Below, piece after piece: positions 36,570 through 50,600 of a stretch of 64,000 bases of DNA. This stretch comes from Stenotrophomonas sp. SAU14A_NAIMI4_8 (lineage in GTDB: Bacteria > Pseudomonadota > Gammaproteobacteria > Xanthomonadales > Xanthomonadaceae): positions 3,486,344 through 3,550,343 of the forward strand of contig NZ_CP025999.1 in assembly GCF_003086695.1 (NCBI RefSeq), in the 5' to 3' direction. The notes under the pieces are model-generated. The model had not been told where the DNA came from, did no database searches, and was given only the letters and a program-made list of their open reading frames with translations. Position 1 is the first letter of the stretch. Each line of letters starts with the position of its first letter. Both the position numbers and the translations under genes were made by a program.

Positions 36570-37595
36570 TCAGGGCGCGGGCACGCGGGCCAGCAGTTCC
36601 TGCACCAGGCGCTCGCCGTCCCAGCCTTCGGCGGTGGCTTCATAGCTGGGCAGCACCCGGTGCCGCAGTACGTCGGCAGCCACCGCCCGCACGTCGTCGG
36701 GGGTGACGAAATCGCGACCGGCCAGCCAGGCGCGCGCACGCGCGCAGCGTTCCAGAGCGATGGACCCGCGCGGGCTGGCGCCCCAGGCGATGCGACGGCC
36801 CAATGCCGGGTCGTAGCGGCCGGGATCGCGCGAGGCCAGCACCAGTTCCACCAGGTAGCGCTCCAGCGCCGGCGCCATGTGCAGGTCCAGCACCTGGCGG
36901 CGCGCATCGAAGACATCCTGCATCGGCAGCTTGTCCGGCGCCGGCGGCGCTTCACCCAGCGCGCCGCGCGCACGTTCGCGCGCCAGTCGCAGGATCTCTG
37001 CCTCGGCGGCCTGGTCGGGGTAGCCGATGCGCACGTGCATCAGGAAACGGTCCAGCTGCGCTTCCGGCAGCGGGAAGGTGCCTTCCTGCTCGATCGGGTT
37101 CTGCGTGGCCATCACCAGGAACAGCGACGGCAGGGCGTAGGTGTGCCGGCCGACGGTCACCTGGCGTTCGCCCATCGCTTCCAGCAGCGCCGACTGCACC
37201 TTGGCCGGGGCACGGTTGATTTCGTCGGCCAGCAGGATCGGATGGAAGATCGGGCCGGGCACGAATTCGAAACGGCCTTCCTGCGGGCGCCAGATCTCGG
37301 TGCCGGTCAGATCGGCCGGCAGCAGGTCCGGGGTGAACTGCACGCGCGCGAATTCGGTTTCCAGGCGGGCGGCCAGCGCGCGGATGGCGGTGGTCTTGGC
37401 CAGGCCGGGCGCGCCTTCCACCAGCAGATGGCCGTCGGCCAGCAGCGCGATCAACAGCCGCTCGACCAGTGCGGCCTGGCCGACGATCTCCGCCGACAGC
37501 GCGTCGCGCAGGGCGGTGAAGGCGGCATGCAGCCGCGAGGTGGCCGGCGCAGGCGGCGGGGAGATGGATTCGGGCATCGGCGGTGGCAGGTTCAT
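36570..37595 (-). CDS. MoxR-family AAA+ ATPase
   Basis: 341 residues. Walker A GAPGLAKTT, Walker B ILLADEINRAP, sensor 1 MATQNPIEQEG, arginine region LPEAQLDRFLMHV, and the MoxR C-terminal lid with GASPRG and the FVTPDDVRAVA helix. It is proposed to act as a chaperone that loads metal or assembles the VWA proteins encoded next to it. ATG 37595 is selected where the family pattern begins; the longer frame lacks support. First gene of the moxR-DUF58-DUF4381-batA-batBC-batD operon. Confidence 0.9.
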   Translation of the reverse strand: MNLPPPMPESISPPPAPATSRLHAAFTALRDALSAEIVGQAALVERLLIALLADGHLLVEGAPGLAKTTAIRALAARLETEFARVQFTPDLLPADLTGTEIWRPQEGRFEFVPGPIFHPILLADEINRAPAKVQSALLEAMGERQVTVGRHTYALPSLFLVMATQNPIEQEGTFPLPEAQLDRFLMHVRIGYPDQAAEAEILRLARERARGALGEAPPAPDKLPMQDVFDARRQVLDLHMAPALERYLVELVLASRDPGRYDPALGRRIAWGASPRGSIALERCARARAWLAGRDFVTPDDVRAVAADVLRHRVLPSYEATAEGWDGERLVQELLARVPAP

Positions 37596-37712
37596 GGGGG
37601 CCTTTGACCGGCGCAGGACGGCACGGGTTCCCCACATCATCGCAGGCTGGTCCGGGGATTGGATCAAGGATGGATGAACGGCCCTGCACGCAGGGCGTGC
37701 ATCCACAACGAA

Positions 37713-37737
37713 AAGGGGCCGCACATGGCGGCCCCTT
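37713..37737 (-). terminator. Terminator of the pilMNOPQ operon
   Basis: AAGGGGCCGC / GCGGCCCCTT stem, 5-nt loop, then TTCG-TTG reading leftward, 23 bp past the pilQ stop. Confidence 0.75.
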
Positions 37738-37759
37738 CTCCTACATCCGGTGGCACCGA

Positions 37760-39736
37760 TCAGCTGCGCTTGGCCACGCGCAGCACCTTCGGGGTCACGA
37801 ACACCAGCAGTTCCGCCTTGTCCTTGTTGCGGCCGCGCTTCTTGAACAGATTGCCCAGGAACGGCACGTCGCCCAGGAACGGCACCTTGCTGACGCTGTT
37901 GCGGTCGGTGAACTCGTACACGCCGCCGATCACCACGGTCTGGCCGTCTTCCACCAGCACGGCGGTGTTGACCTCGCGACGGTTGATGTTCGGCACCTGG
38001 CCGTAGCCTTCCAGCACGATGTAGCTTTCGACCTCGTCCTTTTTCACCGCCATGTTCAGGAACACGCGGTTGTCGTCGGTGATGGTCGGGGTGACCTTCA
38101 GTTCCAGCACCACTTCCTTGAACTGCACATTCGGCGTGGCTGCAGCACCGACACCACCACCGCTGATGGTGACGTAGCCGATTTCCTTACCCTGCTTGAT
38201 CAGGGCTTCGCGCTGGTTGGTGGTGACCACGCGCGGGTTGGAAATGACTTCACCACGCGACTCTTCCTGCATGGCCGACAGTTCCACGTCCAGCAGGTAG
38301 CCGGCGTTGAGGATCGACAGTGCCAGCGAACCGGGGTTACTGGTAGAGGCCACCGGCAGGTTCCAGTTCAGGCCGCGGGTGATGGACGAACCGACCGCGA
38401 CAGGACGGGGGCCCACGCTTCCGCCCGCAACCCAGTCACGAACGGCCTTGGCATTGGTTTCCGCTGCGTCAACCTGCGACTTGCGGGTCGCGGCATTGGC
38501 ATCCAGATCACCACTGAAGTACACGTTGTCGCGGCTGCCGCTGATGCCGAACTTCGCACCCAGTTCGCGGGCGAAGGTATCGGTGGCGATCACGATGCGG
38601 CTTTCGATCAGCACCTGGTCGACCGGGCGGTCGATCACCCCGATCAGCTCACGCATGCGCGCGATCTTCTTCGGAATGTCGCTGATCATCAGCGTGTTGG
38701 TGCGCTCGTCGGCCACGATGCGGCCGCGCGAGGACAGGAAACCACTCTCTTCCTGCGACGACGAACCGCTGCCACCGCCACCCTGGCCACCGCTGCCGCC
38801 GCCGCCGATGCCCTTGGCTTCGGTCAGCGCTTTGAATATCTGCGTGGCGCTGTGGTAGTTGATCTGCACGTAATCGGTCACCAAGTCTTCGCGGTTCTCG
38901 ATCGCAATGCGCGCGTCTTCCTTTTCCTGCTCGAACTTGGCCAGTTCAGCCTGCGGCGCAACCCAGATCACGCTGCCGTCGCGACGCTTGTCCAGGCCCT
39001 TGGCACGCAGCACGATGTCCAGTGCCTGGTCCCACGGCACGTTGACCAGGCGCAGGGTCACGTTGCCCTGCACCGAATCGGACGCCACGATATTCAGGTT
39101 CGATTCGTCGCTGATCAACTGCAGGACGGTACGAACCGGAATGTCCTGGAAGTTGAAGGTGACCGGCTTGCCGCTGTAGCCGCGCTGCGGCACGCCCTTG
39201 GCGGCCTGGCTGACGCTGCCGGCGGTGACCGCACCCACCGCGGCCGGGGCCTTGCGCGGGGTGATCTCGACCACGTATTCGTTGCCGCTCTGGTAGGCCA
39301 GCGATTCGACCGCACCACCGGTGCTGAGCACCAGCTGGGTGCCGGCACCGGACGGCTTGGCGTCGATGCGCTGCACCGGCGTGGCAAAGTCGGTCACGTT
39401 CATCGGCTTCTGCAGGTTCGCCGGCAGGCGTGCGTTGCCCACGTCCACGATCACGCTGTTGTCCTGCGTGCGCAGATCCGGGATGGCGCCCTGGCCGTCG
39501 AACTGCACGATCAGGCGGCCGCTGCCGTCATCGCCGCGCTTGAAGTCGATGCGCGACACCGCCAGGCTGGCCGGCGCGGTGGCCGGTGCAGCAGCGGTGG
39601 TGCTGGCCGGCTTTGCAGCCGGTGCGGCAGCCAGCGCCGGAGCGCAGGCCAGCATCAACGCGACTCCCAGCGCGCCGATGCGGTTCAAGGTAGAGCGCCG
39701 GATGGGTCGCAGCCCCTTGGCTTGGTGAAAAGTCAT
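37760..39736 (-). CDS. pilQ: Type IV pilus secretin PilQ
   Basis: 658 residues. Signal peptide (ALMLACAPALAAAP) followed by an AMIN domain (about 55-160), an STN/N0 domain (FNFQDIPVRTVLQLISDES), an N1-type KH-like domain, a Gly/Ser-rich loop near residue 300, and the secretin barrel with VEVELSAMQEESRGEVISNPRVVT-like core (ISNPRVVTTNQ), and VPFLGDVPFLGNLFKKR at the C terminus. It forms the outer-membrane pore for the pilus. Last gene of pilMNOPQ, 21 bp after pilP. Length is normal. Confidence 0.95.
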   Translation of the reverse strand: MTFHQAKGLRPIRRSTLNRIGALGVALMLACAPALAAAPAAKPASTTAAAPATAPASLAVSRIDFKRGDDGSGRLIVQFDGQGAIPDLRTQDNSVIVDVGNARLPANLQKPMNVTDFATPVQRIDAKPSGAGTQLVLSTGGAVESLAYQSGNEYVVEITPRKAPAAVGAVTAGSVSQAAKGVPQRGYSGKPVTFNFQDIPVRTVLQLISDESNLNIVASDSVQGNVTLRLVNVPWDQALDIVLRAKGLDKRRDGSVIWVAPQAELAKFEQEKEDARIAIENREDLVTDYVQINYHSATQIFKALTEAKGIGGGGSGGQGGGGSGSSSQEESGFLSSRGRIVADERTNTLMISDIPKKIARMRELIGVIDRPVDQVLIESRIVIATDTFARELGAKFGISGSRDNVYFSGDLDANAATRKSQVDAAETNAKAVRDWVAGGSVGPRPVAVGSSITRGLNWNLPVASTSNPGSLALSILNAGYLLDVELSAMQEESRGEVISNPRVVTTNQREALIKQGKEIGYVTISGGGVGAAATPNVQFKEVVLELKVTPTITDDNRVFLNMAVKKDEVESYIVLEGYGQVPNINRREVNTAVLVEDGQTVVIGGVYEFTDRNSVSKVPFLGDVPFLGNLFKKRGRNKDKAELLVFVTPKVLRVAKRS

Positions 39737-39757
39737 CGTGCTATCCCCAGTAAACGA

Positions 39758-40294
39758 TCATTGATCTTCCAGCGCGAGCGTAGCCGGACGTTCCAGCCAG
39801 CCACCCGCGCCATCCGGCACCAGTTCGATCAGCTCCACGCGGTCTTCGAAGACCGCGGTGACCCGCCCGTCGCTCTGCCCCAGGTAACCGCCCGGGCGTA
39901 CCCGGTAGGTCACCTTGTCCGGCCCCATCACCAGCGCGACGGTACCGCCGCCGGTGCCGATGGTGCCGACCATGTCCAGTGCATCCAGCGGGAACCCTTC
40001 CAGGGGTTCCTTGCGCCGGTTCGGATCCGGGCGCAATCCGCCAGTCCCCTGCTGCGGATTGGTCCAGGCATCGGTGAACGGATCGCGCATGCCCTGCGCG
40101 GAATACTCGAAGGTCTCGAACTGCTGCATGACGGGCAGCGGCTCCAGCGGCTGCGCCGGTCGGGCGCGTTCGCTCTCGACCCACTTCTCAAGGTTGGGGG
40201 CATCGCCCGGCGTGCTGGTCACACCGCGGCCGCAGGCGGCCAGCAGCAGTACCGCCATCGCCATGCCACCCCGTGCAATGAAGGAACGGATCAC
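39758..40294 (-). CDS. pilP: Type IV pilus lipoprotein PilP
   Basis: 178 residues. Lipobox LLAAC (residues 17-21). The rest is the PilP domain: QGMRDPFTDAW, LEGFPLDALDMVGTIG and the final beta sandwich with YRVRPGGYLGQSDGRV. It links the inner-membrane PilN/PilO pair to PilQ. Start ATG overlaps the pilO stop by 4 bp. Confidence 0.93.
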   Translation of the reverse strand: MIRSFIARGGMAMAVLLLAACGRGVTSTPGDAPNLEKWVESERARPAQPLEPLPVMQQFETFEYSAQGMRDPFTDAWTNPQQGTGGLRPDPNRRKEPLEGFPLDALDMVGTIGTGGGTVALVMGPDKVTYRVRPGGYLGQSDGRVTAVFEDRVELIELVPDGAGGWLERPATLALEDQ

Positions 40295-40956
40295 TTCTGC
40301 GCCTCCTTGCCTGCTTCGCCTGCCTCAGCCTTCTGCTGTTCCGCCACCTCGGTTTCATCCAGGTAACGGTAGGTCTTGACCGTACCGGACAGCACCAGCG
40401 CACCGGCGCGGATGTTGCCGTTGGTCTTGTCGGCCGGCTTCAGGTTGATGTCGTGCATGGTCAGGATGACCACGCGCGGCAGCGAGGCCACGCCGCTGAC
40501 GAACGCACCGAACTGGTGGTAGCTGCCCACCATGCTCAGCTTGATCGGCTTTTCGGCGTAGAACTCCTTGACCTGCTCTTCTTCCGGCTCGAACAGCTGG
40601 TTGGCCAGGCCGCTGGACAGCGCGGTCTGCGAGATGTCGATGATCAGATCGGGCATCTCGGTCTTGCTGGGCAGCTGGCGCAGCATCTGCTGCAGCACCT
40701 GCTCCATCTGTGCCAGCTGCTGCTTCAGCGGTTCCAGGTTGACCGCGCGTTCCTGTTCCTTGGTGAATTCCTGGCGCAGGGTGGTTTCCTGGCTTTCCAG
40801 GGTCTGCAGCTCTTCACGCTTGCCGCTGATCAGCAGCATCCACAGCACGAAGATGATGACCAGGGCGATCAGCGAGCAGAAGACAATCTTGGCGTTGCGC
40901 GGCCAGTTGCCGATGTCGTTGAAATCCAGGTTCTTCAGTTCGACTTTCTTGCTCAT
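40291..40956 (-). CDS. pilO: Type IV pilus alignment protein PilO
   Basis: 221 residues. Cytoplasmic stub MSKKVELKNLDFNDIGNWP, one membrane helix (about 24-44), a coiled coil (ETTLRQEFTKEQERAVNLEPLKQQLAQME in pieces up to about residue 90), and a ferredoxin-like periplasmic domain. Pairs with PilN. Overlaps pilN and pilP by 4 bp each. Confidence 0.93.
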   Translation of the reverse strand: MSKKVELKNLDFNDIGNWPRNAKIVFCSLIALVIIFVLWMLLISGKREELQTLESQETTLRQEFTKEQERAVNLEPLKQQLAQMEQVLQQMLRQLPSKTEMPDLIIDISQTALSSGLANQLFEPEEEQVKEFYAEKPIKLSMVGSYHQFGAFVSGVASLPRVVILTMHDINLKPADKTNGNIRAGALVLSGTVKTYRYLDETEVAEQQKAEAGEAGKEAQK

Positions 40957-41854
40957 GCGCGGTCCCCCTGCGGCAGGGCATGGAAGGCCTGCGGCGGCTG
41001 GGCCAGGCGGCTACCCTCGTTCTTCGGTGCGGCGGCCGGCGGTGCCGGTTGCGCTGCGGGGGTGGCCGGTGCGGCCGGGGCCTGCGGTGCAGGCGCCGGT
41101 GCGCTGCCCGGGGCCGGTGCATTGGCCGGCGCCGGGGCTGCGCCCGGTGCGGCCGGAGCAACCGGTGCCGCGGCATCCGGGCCCGCACTGAGCGGGGCCA
41201 CGGTGGGCGCGGCCGGTGCGCCGGTTGCCACGCTGCCGTCGGCGTTCAGGCCCGGAGTGGTCGACTCCTCGCTCTGTGCCGGCAGCTTCACCGTCACCTT
41301 GAACACATACGGCAGGGCCTTGATGTCAGCCACCGGACCCACCGGTGCGGCGTCCTTGTCTTTCTCAGGCTCGCTGGCCTTGATGATCGACAGTTCCGGG
41401 TTGGTCATCCAGCCGGACACTTCCAGGTTGCGCATGTAGGCGGACACGCGCGCGTTGGACTGCGTGCGGCCTTCCAGGGTAAGGGTGTCGCCATCCTGCT
41501 GCAGGGCGGTCAGTACCACGCCATCGGGAATGGTGCGCACCAGGGCGTCGAACAGGTGAACCATCTGCGAGCGCTTGGCCTGCAGCTGTTCGATTACCGC
41601 CTTGCGGGCCAGCAGACGGTTCTTCTGCTCGTCCAAGCGGTCGATCTCGGCGTTCTGCGCCTTCACCTTGGTGATCTCGGCCTGCAGGTAGGCATTGCGG
41701 TCCATCTGGCCGCTCACCTGCATGTCGTAGTAGAACCACACCAGCAGCGACAGCAGCACGCCGCCGAGTGCGGCCATGCCCAGCATGACCCCGAACTCGC
41801 GCTGGCGTTGCTTGCGCCGCTCGGCGCGCCAGGGCAATAGATTGATGCGTGCCA

Positions 41855-41855
<1 letters not shown>
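40953..41855 (-). CDS. pilN: Type IV pilus protein PilN with a long Pro/Ala tail
   Basis: 300 residues. It begins MARINLLPWRAERRK, the PilM-binding motif, then a membrane helix (about 23-45), coiled coil and periplasmic fold. Residues from about 215 on are a Pro/Ala-rich low-complexity region. PilN in Pseudomonas is about 200 residues, so this tail adds about 80-90. It overlaps pilO by 4 bp and shares a single base (TGATG) with the pilM stop. Confidence 0.93.
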
Positions 41856-45553
<3,698 letters not shown>

Positions 45554-46130
45554 GGAAGGCATGGGTGGGAGCCAACCGTTGGTTGGCTCTGCGTGCCGAC
45601 CAAGGTCGGCACCTACCAGAGCAAGGTAGCGGGCCAACCTTGGTTGGCCCCACACAGTCCGGTAGCGGGCCAACCTCGGTTGGCCCCACACAGCCCGGTA
45701 GCGGGCCAACCTTGGTTGGCCCCACGCAGTCCGGTAGCGGGCCAACCTTGGTTGGCCCCACGCAGTCCGGTAGCGGGCCAACCTTGGTTGGCCCCATGCA
45801 GCCCGGTAGCGGGCCAACCTTGGTTGGCCCCATGCAGCCCGGTAGCGGGCCAACCTTGGTTGGCCCCATGCAGCCCGGTAGCGGGCCAACCTTGGTTGGC
45901 CCCATGCAGCCCGGTAGCGGGCCAACCTTGGTTGGCCCCATGCAGCCCGGTAGCGGGCCAACCTTGGTTGGCCCCATGCAGCCCGGTAGCGGGCCAACCT
46001 TGGTTGGCCCCATGCAGCCCGGTAGCGGGCCAACCTTGGTTGGCCCTTCGTGCCGACCAAGGTCGGCACCTACCAGAGCAAGGGCCGACCTTGGTCGGCA
46101 CCCGCCAGAGCAAGTGCCGACCGAGCACGC
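45554..46130. repeat. SMAG array: 12 tandem 36-bp units flanked by GTAG palindromes
   Basis: Units start every 36 bp from 45625 to 46021 (twelve). Each is GGTAGCGGGCCAACCTTGG (stem GGCCAACC/GGTTGGCC) followed by CCCA(C/T)(A/G)CAG(T/C)CC. The first units vary most; those from 45777 on are nearly identical. At the left lie a plain hairpin (45570-45588) and an inverted GTAG palindrome (45593-45616); at the right, another inverted one (46050-46073) and a degenerate copy. Long open frames here exist only because 36 is a multiple of 3 and contains no stop. No gene is supported. Confidence 0.92.
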
Positions 46131-46183
46131 GCATGTCACATCCCTGCGCTACTCTGTACCCAGGTCGCAACAGGAGTCATCGC

Positions 46184-46828
46184 ATGCATCGCGCACGCCA
46201 GCATGCTGCCAGCCAGACCCGCGAGCGACGCCATCGCCTCGCCCACGAAGCCGCCCGCCTGATGGCCGAAGGCGGCATCCGCGACTACCACCAGGCCAAG
46301 TTGAAGGCCGCCAGCCGGCTCGGCATCCACGACGATGCCTCCCTGCCCCGCAATTCCGAGATCGAAGACGCCCTGCGCGAGCACCAGCGGCTGTTCGCCG
46401 GCCCCCAGCACAGCAGCCAGCTGCAGCGCCGCCGCGAGGCTGCGGTCAACGCGCTGGATTTCCTGCACGGCTTTGCCCCGCGCCTGGTCGGCCCCGTGCT
46501 GGACGGCACCGCCGATGCCAACAGCCCCGTGCAGCTGCACCTGCACAGCGACGATGCCGAGGCCGTGCACCGCTTCCTGGACGAACACCGCATCCCCGCC
46601 GAATCGCGCACGCGCCGCCTGCGGCTGGACCGCGAGCGCAGCCTGGACGTTCCGGTCTGGGTATTCAGTGCCGAAGAACTGACCTTCGACCTGGCCGTAC
46701 TGCCCTACGACGCCCTGCGCCAGGCGCCGCTGTCACCGGTGGATGAAAAGCCGATGCGGCGCGCTTCGGCGGCGCAGGTGCGGCAGCTGCTGGCCGAAGA
46801 TGAAGCCAGCAGCTACTTCGGCACATGA
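46184..46828 (+). CDS. Conserved protein of unknown function next to mrcA
   Basis: 214 residues. ATG 46184 follows CAGGAG; the frame to the left continues through the SMAG array without meaning. Helical N terminus rich in Arg/His (ARQHAASQTRERRHRLAHEA), then RLGIHDDASLPRNSEIEDAL, a block GFAPRLVGPVLDGTADANS with LHLHSDDAEAVHRFLDE, resembling nucleotidyltransferase-like strand order, and LRLDRER. No membrane helix or signal. I do not recognise the family with confidence. Followed by a single SMAG element. Confidence 0.75.
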   Translation: MHRARQHAASQTRERRHRLAHEAARLMAEGGIRDYHQAKLKAASRLGIHDDASLPRNSEIEDALREHQRLFAGPQHSSQLQRRREAAVNALDFLHGFAPRLVGPVLDGTADANSPVQLHLHSDDAEAVHRFLDEHRIPAESRTRRLRLDRERSLDVPVWVFSAEELTFDLAVLPYDALRQAPLSPVDEKPMRRASAAQVRQLLAEDEASSYFGT

Positions 46829-46829
46829 G

Positions 46830-46851
46830 GTAGCGCCGGCCGCGACCGGCG
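46830..46851 (+). repeat. Single SMAG element
   Basis: GTAGCGCCGGCCGCGACCGGCG, 22 bp, starting 2 bp past the stop of the preceding gene (46828): written in two parts, GTAGCGCCGG then CCGCGACCGGCG. Confidence 0.7.
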
Positions 46852-46866
46852 CCCCCCCTCGCCCAC

Positions 46867-47670
46867 CTACCAGTGGCTGTGCGGCAGCTGGTCGCGATAC
46901 ATCACCCGCCCCATCAGCGGCCACGGCTCCCGATAGCTGGACTGGTACATCATGTTGGCGTGCATGCGCCGCAGGTCATGCAGTATCCACAGGTGTGCGT
47001 GCACATCGCCGAAGTCGTCCGCCCAGCCGTGGGCCAGGCGACTGCGCTCCCCCTCCAGTTCCGGCACCACGTCCTCCGGCACCTCCAGTACCGGCTGCAG
47101 TGCCTGGTGCACCTGCATGCTGCGTTCGCTCGCCTCGTGCAGGGTCTGGATGTACTCGCTCACCTTCTCGCAGGGGTACGGCGCGCACACACCAGCCATG
47201 CCGATGTAATCGGCAATGTCAGCCAGCATGTCCGACTGCAGTTGCAGCGACACCGGCACCTGCAGGGCCTGCCGCACCTGCATGGCCCGCTGCGCACCGG
47301 CCACGATGCGCGCATGGGTAGTGAACGGCGTCAGCCCGCGGCCATCGGCATGGCGCACGGCCCCCATCCGCCGATGCGCCTCGTAGGACAGCATCTCCAT
47401 GCGCACCTGCGCCGCCTGCGGGTGGACGCGCGGCACCGTGGGGTTCATCGCGCGCCAGCCTACCCAGACCGTCGTGACCAGACACACGCCCATGAAGACC
47501 ACCATGAGCGTGACCGAATTGAGGTAACGCCGGTAGTAGTGGAACTTCGCGCGCAGCGTGTAATAGCGCCGGTAGCTCATGAAGCGGCTCACGTAGCGAT
47601 AGCTGCGCATTTCCTGTTCCAGCCTGCTGGAACGCCGCCCCGGTTCGGGGTTCTGCTTGTCAGTGCTCAT
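46867..47670 (-). CDS. Single-span membrane protein coupled to the trimeric autotransporter
   Basis: 267 residues. A cytoplasmic N terminus of about 50 residues is unusually rich in Arg and Tyr (YRYVSRFMSYRRYY, FHYYRRYL). One helix follows at about 52-72 (VTLMVVFMGVCLVTTVWVGW), then a periplasmic helical domain with a Cys pair CAPYPC. The ATG comes 3 bp after the adhesin stop (TGA ACC ATG), so it is almost surely co-translated. Salmonella SadB and Acinetobacter TpgA are accessory proteins for trimeric autotransporters, but this sequence does not look like either. Function unknown; an adhesin accessory role is inferred from position only. Confidence 0.75.
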   Translation of the reverse strand: MSTDKQNPEPGRRSSRLEQEMRSYRYVSRFMSYRRYYTLRAKFHYYRRYLNSVTLMVVFMGVCLVTTVWVGWRAMNPTVPRVHPQAAQVRMEMLSYEAHRRMGAVRHADGRGLTPFTTHARIVAGAQRAMQVRQALQVPVSLQLQSDMLADIADYIGMAGVCAPYPCEKVSEYIQTLHEASERSMQVHQALQPVLEVPEDVVPELEGERSRLAHGWADDFGDVHAHLWILHDLRRMHANMMYQSSYREPWPLMGRVMYRDQLPHSHW

Positions 47671-47673
47671 GGT

Positions 47674-50600
47674 TCACCAGCCAATGCCCAGGCCCACGCC
47701 CATGGTGCGTTCACCACTGTTGGTGAAGGCGCCATTGAGGCTGAAGGTGGCCGAGCCTTTTTCGTTGAGGACACGCTGGTAGCCCACCGCCATGGCCGAT
47801 TCGCCATCGCTGTAGCCCACGCCCGCGCCCAGGCGGTTGTAGGTGTTCAGGCCCGCGGTGTTCATCGCCATCGCGCTCTGCGCGCTGCTCATGGCCGCCA
47901 TGCGGTTGAAGCGCTTGTCCATCTTGTCCAGGCGCGCATCCACCTCGCGGGAGATGCCATCGCTGTACTCGTTGGCGCGGGCTAGCATCTTCTCCAGTTC
48001 CGCGGTGTCGACCTGCGGGGTGGGCTCCTTCGGCGTTTCCGGGGTGGCGTTGGGGGCCTTGCCGGTGTCGGCCACGGTCGGAGTTTCGGCTGGCGGCTGC
48101 GGGGCTTCCGGCGTGCTGGCGACGCGTGCCTGCGGCTGGCCGTCGATGCGCTGTTCCAGCCCATCCATGCGCCCGTTGAGCTGCTGCTGCACGTCGTGCA
48201 GCTGGCCACCATTGACCGCGTCACGGCTACCGGCAGCCACCAGACCGTTGGCCACGTTGGAAATGACCATGCCCTGCGCACCGGCCAGGGTGAGCTGGTT
48301 CAGGCCATCGCTGCGGGTGGTGGTGTCCTGGAAGACCGAGCGGAGCTGGGTTTCCACCTGGTCCATGCGCGAGCCTTGGGTGGTGACCGCACCATCGAGC
48401 GACTGCAGGGCATCGCTGAGGGTGGACTGCTGCTGGCCCTGGACAGTGAAGTGCGGGCCGATGATGTTGCCGTTGCTGTCGATGTGAGCGCCGCCGCCTA
48501 GGGTGGCGAGAGTGGCGTTGAGTTGGGCGACGGTGGTGGCGTCCTGGGCGTTACGGCCGTTGGCTACGTTTACGATGCGGCGCTGCCGTCCTTTGGTTCC
48601 CACGGACACAGTATTGGCTTCATCCGCAATGGAAGCGTGACCCAGCGCAACGGCTCCCTCAGCACTGGCTTCCACCACAGCCCTCGCACCAAGGGCGACT
48701 CCTCCATTGGCCTGAACATGTGAACTGCTACCCAACGCAAAACCCTCCGTGGCGCCCTCCACTACCCACGAAGCACGTCCAAGCGCCACAGAGTTCGTTC
48801 CCAGAGCCTTCGAGAAGCTACCAACCGCAGTGCCACCTTCGCCGGTCGGAGAAGATTCCGCAGAATCGCCGATAGCCACACCCAGCCAACCCGCCGATGC
48901 ATCAATGCTCAGGTCGTCGTAGCCGACCTTCATGAAGCGGCTTCCCTGCTCAAGGCCATCCATGCGCTGGTTGGTGGCGTACAGCTGCCGGCCATTCACA
49001 ACATCCTTGCTCCCAGCGGACAGCTCGCCATCCGCCACACCAGTCAGTGTCGCGCCGCCGAAGTCAATTACGTTCCCTACCTCCGCCGCAGACAAGCGTG
49101 CAAGATCGTTGTTCGTCACGTGAGAATCGCGTAGCGCATCCAGATCGCTGCGATTGCGGGCGATCTCCTGCTTGGCATCGTGCAACTGGCTACCCGTCAC
49201 TGCATCGCGACTGCCCGCTGCGATTCGACCATCAGCCAGATTGGTCAGCACCGCGCCCTGTGCGCCGGACAGCGTGAGTTGGTTCAAACCATCAGCGCGG
49301 ATCCCGGTGTCCTGGAATACCGAGCGCAGCTTGCCTTCCAGCGAGCCGACCCGTGCATCGGTCACGACCACCGCGCCATCCAGCGCGGTCAGCGCATCGC
49401 CGACAGTGTTGTGGTTGCTCCCCTGAATCGCGTAGGTGGGCGCGATGATGTTGCCGCTGGCGTCGAGATCTGCACCTCCTCCAAGGGTGGCGAGGCTATC
49501 GGTCACCTGAGACACAGTCGCCACATCGGTGCCGGCGCGCCCCCGCGCCACATTGACAATTCTTCGCAACCCGCCGTTCGTGCCAACTGATACCGTGTTG
49601 TCCTCAGTAGCAATCGATCCGTACCCGATAGCAACGCTGTTGCTTGCGGTCGCCTCAACGATAGCTAGCGCTCCAAGTGCAACACCACCGCTTGTTTCCA
49701 CGCGGGAGCTGGCACCAAGTGCAAAGCCCTCTTCTGCCTCAGTCGCAACGTATGCAGCACGTCCCAACGCCACCGAGTTGACACCAAGCGCCTTCGAGAA
49801 GCTGCCCACAGCGGTGCCACCCTCACCCGTTGGTGACGACTCTGCGGAATCCCCGATGGCGACACCCAACCACCCCGCCGACGCATCCTCGCTGAACTCG
49901 TCGTAGCCAACCTGCAAGAAACGACTTCCCTGCTCCATCTGCTCGATCCGGGCATTGGTGGCAAACAACTGCCCACCATTCACCGCATCCGTACTGGCAG
50001 CCGAGCTGATATCTCCCGGACCAACACCCTTCACCACGGCACCTTCAAGGTCAACCAGGGTCCGGTCAGCATTGAACTTCACCACGCCTTCCAGATCCGG
50101 TTCGAAGCCATCGAAGTCGGCGCGCAGGCGGTCCAGATCCGTGCGATGGTCAGCCAGACGATCAGCGTGATCCACCAACTGCAGATCCTGGGCCTCGTTC
50201 CGCACCTCGGTCGCACCTACGCGCTCGTTGGTGGCAAACAGCTGCTGACCGGTCACTGCATCGGTGCTCGATGCGCCCAGGATGCCGTTGGCGATGTTCT
50301 GGATGCGGCGGCGCGCGCCGTTCTTGTTGGACACGTCCAGTACGGTGCCGGTGTTCTCGGCGCCCAGGCGAACCTGGCCGCTGGCCGACACCTGCCCGAC
50401 CAGACCGGCCACGGTACCCACCTGGCTGAGGGCGCTGTCGGCCGCCGTCTTCGCGGCAGTTGCAGTGGACTGCGCGGTGGTCACCGCCGTGTTGGTGGCA
50501 TGCAGCTGCTGGCCAGTCACGGCATCGGTGCTCGATGCACTGAGCGTGGCGTTGGCCACATTGCTGATACGGCGTGCGGCACCATTCTTGTTGGCTACAT

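Noticed and set aside
45625-46056. Possible CRISPR array (regular 36-bp period)
   Set aside because: The whole unit repeats with no unique spacers, no cas gene is near, and the unit is a GTAG palindrome.
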